Below the pieces are notes generated by a model. The model was not told where the DNA came from. It worked only from the letters and a program-made list of their open reading frames with translations, and did not search any database. From Hydrogenovibrio sp. UBA654 (GTDB lineage: Bacteria > Pseudomonadota > Gammaproteobacteria > Thiomicrospirales > Thiomicrospiraceae): a stretch of DNA of 6,837 bases. The first letter of the stretch is position 1, and each line of letters opens with the position of its first letter. A program made the translations under genes and the position numbers. The stretch spans positions 1-6,837 of the forward strand of contig DBOE01000061.1 in NCBI GenBank assembly GCA_002299585.1, written 5' to 3'. Positions 6,397 through 6,837 of this stretch are shown in pieces.

Positions 6397-6429
6397 TTGT
6401 TAATATTTTTATATAAACAGTTAATAAAA

Positions 6430-6466
6430 AGAGTTTAGTTAGAATCATAATTTCTAACTAGACTTT
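6430..6466 (+). terminator. 15-bp hairpin between the two secreted-protein genes, terminator or attenuator
   Basis: AGAGTTTAGTTAGAA (6430-6444) pairs with TTCTAACTAGACTTT (6452-6466) around a seven-base loop, with two G-T wobbles and no mismatch. An A-run (6426-6430) precedes it and three T's end the right arm, but no long T-run follows and the stem is AT-rich. It could be a partial Rho-independent terminator, or a 3' stem that protects the upstream message while limiting read-through into the next gene. It starts about 33 bases after the stop of the repeat protein. Confidence 0.55.
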
Positions 6467-6527
6467 ATAAACTAGTAAAAGAGCATGCACATTTTTTACT
6501 TTTAATCAATATTAAGTGCGTATTACA

Positions 6528-6533
6528 TATAAT
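6528..6533 (+). promoter_or_regulatory. Weak -10-like TATAAT ahead of the last gene
   Basis: A TATAAT hexamer at 6528-6533 lies 19 bases before the ATG at 6553. No good -35 box lies 16-18 bases upstream, and a start about seven bases downstream would put the transcript end at the ribosome binding site, leaving almost no leader. The last gene may have its own promoter between the hairpin and 6540, but this hexamer is only a weak candidate. Confidence 0.2.
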
Positions 6534-6552
6534 AACTCAAAGGAGATTTACA

Positions 6553-6837
6553 ATGAGTATTAAAAAAATAGTATTAACATCAGTTATTTCAACTGCTATG
6601 TTTACAGCACAGTCAGCATCTGCGGACTGGTTTGATGGTCCATGGAATAGCAATAATAATAACAGCGGCTGGGGTAATAATCAAGGTGATTATCGAGGTG
6701 ATCATCGAGGAAATTATCGAGGTGACGGAAGAGGTCGTGGGCAAGGTAAAGGGTCTGGAAAAGGTTCCGCTAAGTTTAATATGGGCTTTAGTGGTGATTC
6801 TAATATGGACGCTCAAGGTGACCAAAATTATCGTGGC
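6553..6837 (+). CDS. Secreted Gly/Asn/Arg-rich protein, sulfur-globule-family-like (partial, 3' end cut off)
   Basis: The frame is open for 95 codons to the right edge. AGGAGA at 6541-6546 precedes the ATG by six bases, an excellent ribosome binding site. A Sec signal peptide (MSIKK, hydrophobic core, ASA|DW) gives a mature protein starting DWFDGPWNSNNNN. Next come a Gly/Asn segment, a (G)DYRG/DHRG/NYRG run (residues 46-57), a GRGQGKGSGKG stretch and SAKFNMGFSGDSNMDAQGDQNYRG. The aromatic WFDGPW opening, Gly-rich middle and later FNMGFSG resemble sulfur-globule proteins of purple and colourless sulfur bacteria, whose products coat periplasmic sulfur inclusions after Sec export. No cysteine is visible. 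It lies 156 bases after the repeat protein, separated by a hairpin, so it may be expressed at a different level. The assignment rests on composition and remembered family features, not on a database match. Confidence 0.72.
   Translation, partial: MSIKKIVLTSVISTAMFTAQSASADWFDGPWNSNNNNSGWGNNQGDYRGDHRGNYRGDGRGRGQGKGSGKGSAKFNMGFSGDSNMDAQGDQNYRG

Noticed and set aside
6083..6448. Long open frames on the minus strand and in the +1 frame across the repeat protein
   Set aside because: They follow from the 21- and 30-base repeats, whose lengths are multiples of three and keep every frame open once one unit lacks a stop. They have no ribosome binding site or signal peptide, unlike the frame starting at 5800.
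6474..6500. Second hairpin AGTAAAA / TTTTACT around GCATGC
   Set aside because: Seven AT-dominated pairs with a 13-base loop is too weak to call; possible but unsupported as a terminator.

Overview
The window is AT-rich DNA from a flagellated Gram-negative bacterium. The secreted proteins at the right end have a composition close to sulfur-globule envelope proteins, and the genes combine a flagellar chaperone with an RND exporter. An AT-rich sulfur-oxidising gammaproteobacterium therefore seems the best guess, but nothing in the window settles the taxonomy.

Layout: (1) Bases 1-122 hold a possible C-terminal tail of a plus-strand gene and a small symmetric hairpin. (2) fliS, the flagellin export chaperone, lies on the minus strand at 123-551, with a well-formed sigma-54 promoter (GG-N10-GC) about 65 bases upstream of its start codon. 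(3) An AT-rich divergent intergenic region (552-973) carries an imperfect direct repeat. (4) A plus-strand cluster fills the rest: a periplasmic adaptor (membrane fusion protein, 974-2146), an RND inner-membrane permease with an unusually long lysine-rich C-terminal tail (2175-5807), and a secreted Tyr/Asn/Pro-rich protein with two internal tandem-repeat blocks (5800-6396), whose start overlaps the permease stop by 8 bases. (5) A strong 15-bp hairpin follows, then a second secreted Gly/Asn/Arg-rich protein (from 6553) that runs off the right edge.

How the genes may work together: the adaptor and permease form the inner-membrane and periplasmic part of a tripartite pump. No outer-membrane channel gene is visible. 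The overlapping start links expression of the repeat protein to the permease, so pump and secreted low-complexity protein probably act in one process. If the two secreted proteins are sulfur-globule coat proteins, the pump may act at or around periplasmic sulfur inclusions. That link is inference; the gene order, overlap, signal peptides and repeats are read directly from the sequence. fliS is divergent, has its own promoter and is probably functionally unrelated.
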